Assembly: GCA_002368735.1 (NCBI GenBank)
Contig: DFEQ01000026.1
Location: forward strand, 1 to 7,709
Source: Christensenella sp. UBA3798
GTDB lineage: Bacteria > Bacillota > Clostridia > Christensenellales > CAG-1252
Direction: 5' to 3'
Length of the DNA: 7,709 bases
Shown one piece after another: positions 5,790-7,709 of this stretch. Numbering within the stretch: position 1 is the first letter of the stretch; every line of letters starts with the position of its first letter. A program made the translations under genes and the position numbers. A model generated the notes under the pieces. It was not told the origin of the DNA. It did no database searches and worked only from the letters and a program-made list of their open reading frames with translations.

Positions 5790-6334
5790 ACATTATCATT
5801 GCCTTCATGCTTTTTCTTTTGCCCATATCGGTCAGTACCGAAGGGGCGTATTCTTACGATAGGCGTATAGCTTTTATAATCATAAAACTTTATGGGGTTA
5901 AACTGTTTACGATAAAGGTGTATTTCAATAAGGAGGAAGGCGTATTTATCTCCCTGAATGGAAAGAAAGGAAAAAGGTTGGGAGAAGGGAAGCCAAAACG
6001 TAAGAAACCAACTCGCGAGATAAACTATCTTGCACTTCTTTCGGGTGTGTATTTAACAAAGGTGGATATCGCGCTCTATATCGGCGGCGAGCCGCAAAGC
6101 ATTTCTCTTTTGCTCGGAAGTATCCGAATTTTATTAGATACAATAGTGGCGTTGATTAACCTGCGACGACCTCTTGACTCGTCGAGGATAAGATTGCTCC
6201 CATGCTTTCATAGTGACCCCGTATCGGCAAAGTTTTCCATCACTCTATTTACTTCGCCCGTGCTTATCCTATTCGCCCTTGCTCATACTATACTCGGAGA
6301 AAGAAAATGCAAAATCAAGCGATCGGAAACTTAA
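5774..6334 (+). CDS. DUF2953 family membrane protein (YtfI-like)
   Basis: The 186-residue product has an N-terminal membrane helix (about 3-20). A beta-rich stretch (about 24-60) and a very basic loop (about 64-81) follow. Two further hydrophobic stretches lie at about 111-129 and 155-172, and the tail is basic. This layout, and the position directly before gerW (as ytfI-ytfJ in Bacillus), supports DUF2953, a family of unknown function linked to sporulation by its neighbours. The start is doubtful. GTG 5774 has no Shine-Dalgarno sequence and lies in the right arm of the scpB terminator. ATG 5770 is one frame off, but losing one T from the T7 run (5783-5789) would join it to this frame and give the opening MRELLFYIIIAF, which looks more natural. 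The next in-frame ATG, 5807, would remove most of the first helix. The last 28 bases overlap gerW. Confidence 0.75.
   Translation: MSFFFYIIIAFMLFLLPISVSTEGAYSYDRRIAFIIIKLYGVKLFTIKVYFNKEEGVFISLNGKKGKRLGEGKPKRKKPTREINYLALLSGVYLTKVDIALYIGGEPQSISLLLGSIRILLDTIVALINLRRPLDSSRIRLLPCFHSDPVSAKFSITLFTSPVLILFALAHTILGERKCKIKRSET
6261..6290 (+). promoter_or_regulatory. SigG-type promoter of gerW, inside the DUF2953 gene
   Basis: TGCTTA (6261-6266, four of six to TGAATA) is followed by a 17-base spacer and a perfect CATACTA (6284-6290). The box ends exactly 16 bases before the gerW ATG, the same distance as at dacF. Transcription would start near 6297, at the GGAG ribosome binding site. gerW (ytfJ) is a forespore gene in B. 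subtilis, which agrees. Confidence 0.6.
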
Positions 6335-6672
6335 TGGACAGGACAATCGACGACCTCAAAAGAATGGTGGACGGCGACGCCGTGATCGGCAGGGAGATAA
6401 CTGCCCCCGACGGCACCCTCGTCATTCCTATTTCCAAGGTCAGCATCGGAATGGTATCGGGCGGTGGCGAATACGGAGTGCAACGGTTGAACGGAGATTT
6501 CACCGGTGCGGGAGCGGGCGGCGCGGGAGCAACGATCACCCCCATAGGCTTCTTACTCCTCGGCAAACTCACGCACTCTTTTATCAAAGTGGACGGAAAG
6601 GAGGAAGATGAAAAATGGCTCAATATCATGCAGACAGTCGCAAGATTTTTCTCAAAGAGAAAAAAGGATTGA
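6307..6672 (+). CDS. gerW: GerW family spore protein (YtfJ)
   Basis: GerW is a small forespore protein of spore formers, needed in B. subtilis for normal germination; its biochemical role is not known. The 121-residue product shows the family pattern. It has an opening helix (GNLMDRTIDDLKRMVDGDAVIG, split at about 7-28), then the beta-rich core PDGTLVIPISKVSIGMVSGG (34-53), then the short glycine/alanine run GAGAGGAGA (67-75). TITPIGFLLL (76-85) and a C-terminal helix (about 102-116) complete it. It lacks the histidine/glutamate-rich insert of B. subtilis YtfJ and is about 30 residues shorter. The start is fixed by GGAG (6296-6299), seven bases before the ATG. The gene begins 28 bases inside the DUF2953 gene and its last 58 bases overlap the following carboxypeptidase. 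It has its own SigG-type promoter. Confidence 0.93.
   Translation: MQNQAIGNLMDRTIDDLKRMVDGDAVIGREITAPDGTLVIPISKVSIGMVSGGGEYGVQRLNGDFTGAGAGGAGATITPIGFLLLGKLTHSFIKVDGKEEDEKWLNIMQTVARFFSKRKKD
6598..6604 (+). promoter_or_regulatory. Strong ribosome binding site fixing the dacB start
   Basis: AAGGAGG lies within gerW, ten bases before ATG 6615. The closer ATG at 6608 is in another frame and soon leads to nonsense. The TTG at 6669, which overlaps the gerW stop, would remove the basic part of the signal peptide. ATG 6615 is therefore preferred. Confidence 0.75.
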
Positions 6673-7487
6673 TCGCGCTGACTCTGATTTTGATAGGCGT
6701 CTTCTTCTTTTTGCCCGTTACGCAAGCCTTTGCTTATAACAAAGCGTCCGCCGTGGTGGTTTTGGACGCGGATTCGGGAGAGGTGTTGTATAGTGAAAAC
6801 GGCGATATGCCGATGGAGATCGCTTCGACGACCAAGGTATTGACGGCTATCACGGTCATAGAACACGCCGATATCTTTATGCGTGCCGCGATTCCTGCCG
6901 CAGCGGTAGGAATTGAGGGCTCATCGATCTATCTCAGAGAGGGTGAAAAATGGCGCGTACTCGATCTTTTGTACGGTCTGATGCTTCGTAGCGGTAACGA
7001 CGCCGCAGTCGCTCTTGCCATTATTACGTCGGGCAACCTTCCCGCATTTGTCGAACTTATGAATAAGACCGCCGAAAAGGCGGGCGCCCGTAACAGTCGT
7101 TTCACTAATCCGCACGGACTTCATGAGGAAGGGCACAAATGCACGGCAACCGACCTTGCCAAGATAACCGCCTATGCCCTAAAATGCCCGATTTTTGCCG
7201 AAATAGTCAAGACAAAGACGCACCGCGCCATTAAAACAGTGGACGACAAAGAGGAAAACGTGGTTTTCTACAACAAAAACAAACTCTTATACTCCTATCC
7301 TTATGCCATCGGTGTAAAAACTGGGTACACCAAGCATTCGGGGAGGTGCCTGGTCTCCGCCGCCGAGAAGGACGGGCGGAAACTTGTGTGCGTTACTTTG
7401 AATGTATACGACACGTATGGGGTGTCCAAGTCGATGTTTGATAAGTATTTCGGCGCGAGTGTAAGCGATCACGCGGAAATCAGTTGA
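6615..7487 (+). CDS. dacB: Short D-alanyl-D-alanine carboxypeptidase, DacB-type position
   Basis: This is a second peptidase S11 enzyme that trims peptidoglycan pentapeptides outside the cell membrane. The 290-residue product has a long basic n-region (KEKK at 14-17) and a hydrophobic helix (about 19-38), with probable signal cleavage after QAFA at 40. The active-site motifs are S71-T-T-K74, S126-G-N128 and K235-T-G237. It ends about 50 residues after the KTG motif, so it lacks the PBP5-type C-terminal domain and any C-terminal membrane anchor present in dacF. The place between gerW and an rluB-type gene corresponds to dacB of Bacillus and clostridia (PBP5*, mother-cell enzyme of spore cortex), but spmA and spmB, which usually come next, are missing. 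The symbol rests on position. No promoter of its own is seen, so it is probably transcribed with gerW. Confidence 0.9.
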   Translation: MAQYHADSRKIFLKEKKGLIALTLILIGVFFFLPVTQAFAYNKASAVVVLDADSGEVLYSENGDMPMEIASTTKVLTAITVIEHADIFMRAAIPAAAVGIEGSSIYLREGEKWRVLDLLYGLMLRSGNDAAVALAIITSGNLPAFVELMNKTAEKAGARNSRFTNPHGLHEEGHKCTATDLAKITAYALKCPIFAEIVKTKTHRAIKTVDDKEENVVFYNKNKLLYSYPYAIGVKTGYTKHSGRCLVSAAEKDGRKLVCVTLNVYDTYGVSKSMFDKYFGASVSDHAEIS

Positions 7488-7512
7488 TAAAATATAGAAA
7501 ATATAGTATCAT
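7484..7512 (+). promoter_or_regulatory. SigA-type promoter of the rluB-like gene
   Basis: TTGATA (7484-7489) and TATCAT (7507-7512) are separated by 17 bases; each box differs from consensus at one position. The -35 box overlaps the dacB stop codon. The start would fall near 7519, giving a leader of about 12 bases that holds the GGGAG ribosome binding site (7520-7524). Confidence 0.65.
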
Positions 7513-7530
7513 TCATATCGGGAGAATGAT

Positions 7531-7709
7531 ATGAGGATCAACAAATATATTGCGGAAGCGGGAGTGGCGTCAAGAAGAAACGCCGACCAAATGATAAAAG
7601 ACGGCAGAGTGTCCGTGAATGGGAAGAAAGTGTCGGAATGCGGCATCGATATCAACGTGGATAACGATACCGTCTACGTGGACGGCGTTCGCATCACTCC
7701 CATTCGCCG
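7531..7709 (+). CDS. rluB: RluB/RsuA-family rRNA pseudouridine synthase, N-terminal part (3' end outside window)
   Basis: Only the first 59 codons are inside the window. They encode an S4 RNA-binding domain. It opens MRINKYIAEAGVASRRNADQ (1-20), continues IKDGRVSVNGKKV (22-34), and contains the second S4 strand pair around VDNDTVYVDGVRI (43-55). This is the usual opening of RluB/RsuA/RluE-type synthases, which isomerise one uridine in rRNA; the catalytic Asp domain lies beyond the edge. RluB versus another member of the family cannot be settled from this part, but an rluB-type gene (ypuL) follows dacB-spmA-spmB in B. subtilis, which supports the choice. The start has GGGAG at 7520-7524, six bases before the ATG. 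Confidence 0.88.
   Translation, partial: MRINKYIAEAGVASRRNADQMIKDGRVSVNGKKVSECGIDINVDNDTVYVDGVRITPIR

Noticed and set aside
6315..6866. 183-codon reverse-strand open frame opposite gerW and dacB
   Set aside because: It lies opposite two overlapping, well-supported genes and has no family resemblance; it is a shadow of their codon pattern.

Overview
The window looks like chromosomal sequence from an endospore-forming (or recently spore-forming) Firmicute, most likely a clostridium-type lineage. The evidence is a set of sporulation-linked genes (spoIVB, a SpoIIM-like membrane protein, dacF- and dacB-type D-Ala-D-Ala carboxypeptidases, gerW/ytfJ with its DUF2953 neighbour), the segregation pair scpA-scpB, and promoter-like elements matching the consensus of the sporulation sigma factors. 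All ten genes read left to right. I see no RNA genes, mobile elements, CRISPR arrays or phage genes, and no gene-free stretch over 300 bases; the longest gap is the 147-base AT-rich stretch between recN and spoIVB.

Layout: the 3' end of recN (1-380); spoIVB (528-1550), closed by a terminator hairpin with the stop codon in its loop; a polytopic membrane protein in the place where clostridia often carry spoIIM (1600-2214), with a SigE-like promoter; a full-length secreted carboxypeptidase of DacF type (2263-3411), with a SigG/SigF-like promoter; a GC-rich hairpin; then a strong SigA-like promoter driving an M50 site-2-type protease, scpA and scpB (3515-5731). A textbook terminator follows scpB and runs into the start of a DUF2953 gene (5774-6334), which overlaps gerW (6307-6672), which overlaps a short dacB-type carboxypeptidase (6615-7487). 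The 5' end of an RluB/RsuA-family pseudouridine synthase (from 7531), with its own SigA-like promoter, runs off the right edge.

How the genes may work together: the vegetative block (M50 protease, scpA, scpB, rluB) serves membrane proteolysis, chromosome condensation and rRNA modification. The sporulation block would act in engulfment (SpoIIM-like), mother cell/forespore signalling (SpoIVB), spore peptidoglycan trimming (two carboxypeptidases) and germination (GerW). Promoter types suggest the two programmes are interleaved along one strand.

I found no clearly new system. The points most worth following are: (i) three genes without a Shine-Dalgarno sequence each have a -10 element placed so that transcription would start at or within about 4 bases of the start codon, suggesting leaderless mRNAs; (ii) dacF and gerW carry the same SigG-type CATACTA box at the same distance from their ATG; (iii) spo0A is absent from its usual position after spoIVB; (iv) the scpB terminator overlaps the start of the DUF2953 gene, where a one-base change in a T7 run would create a different, conventional N-terminus.
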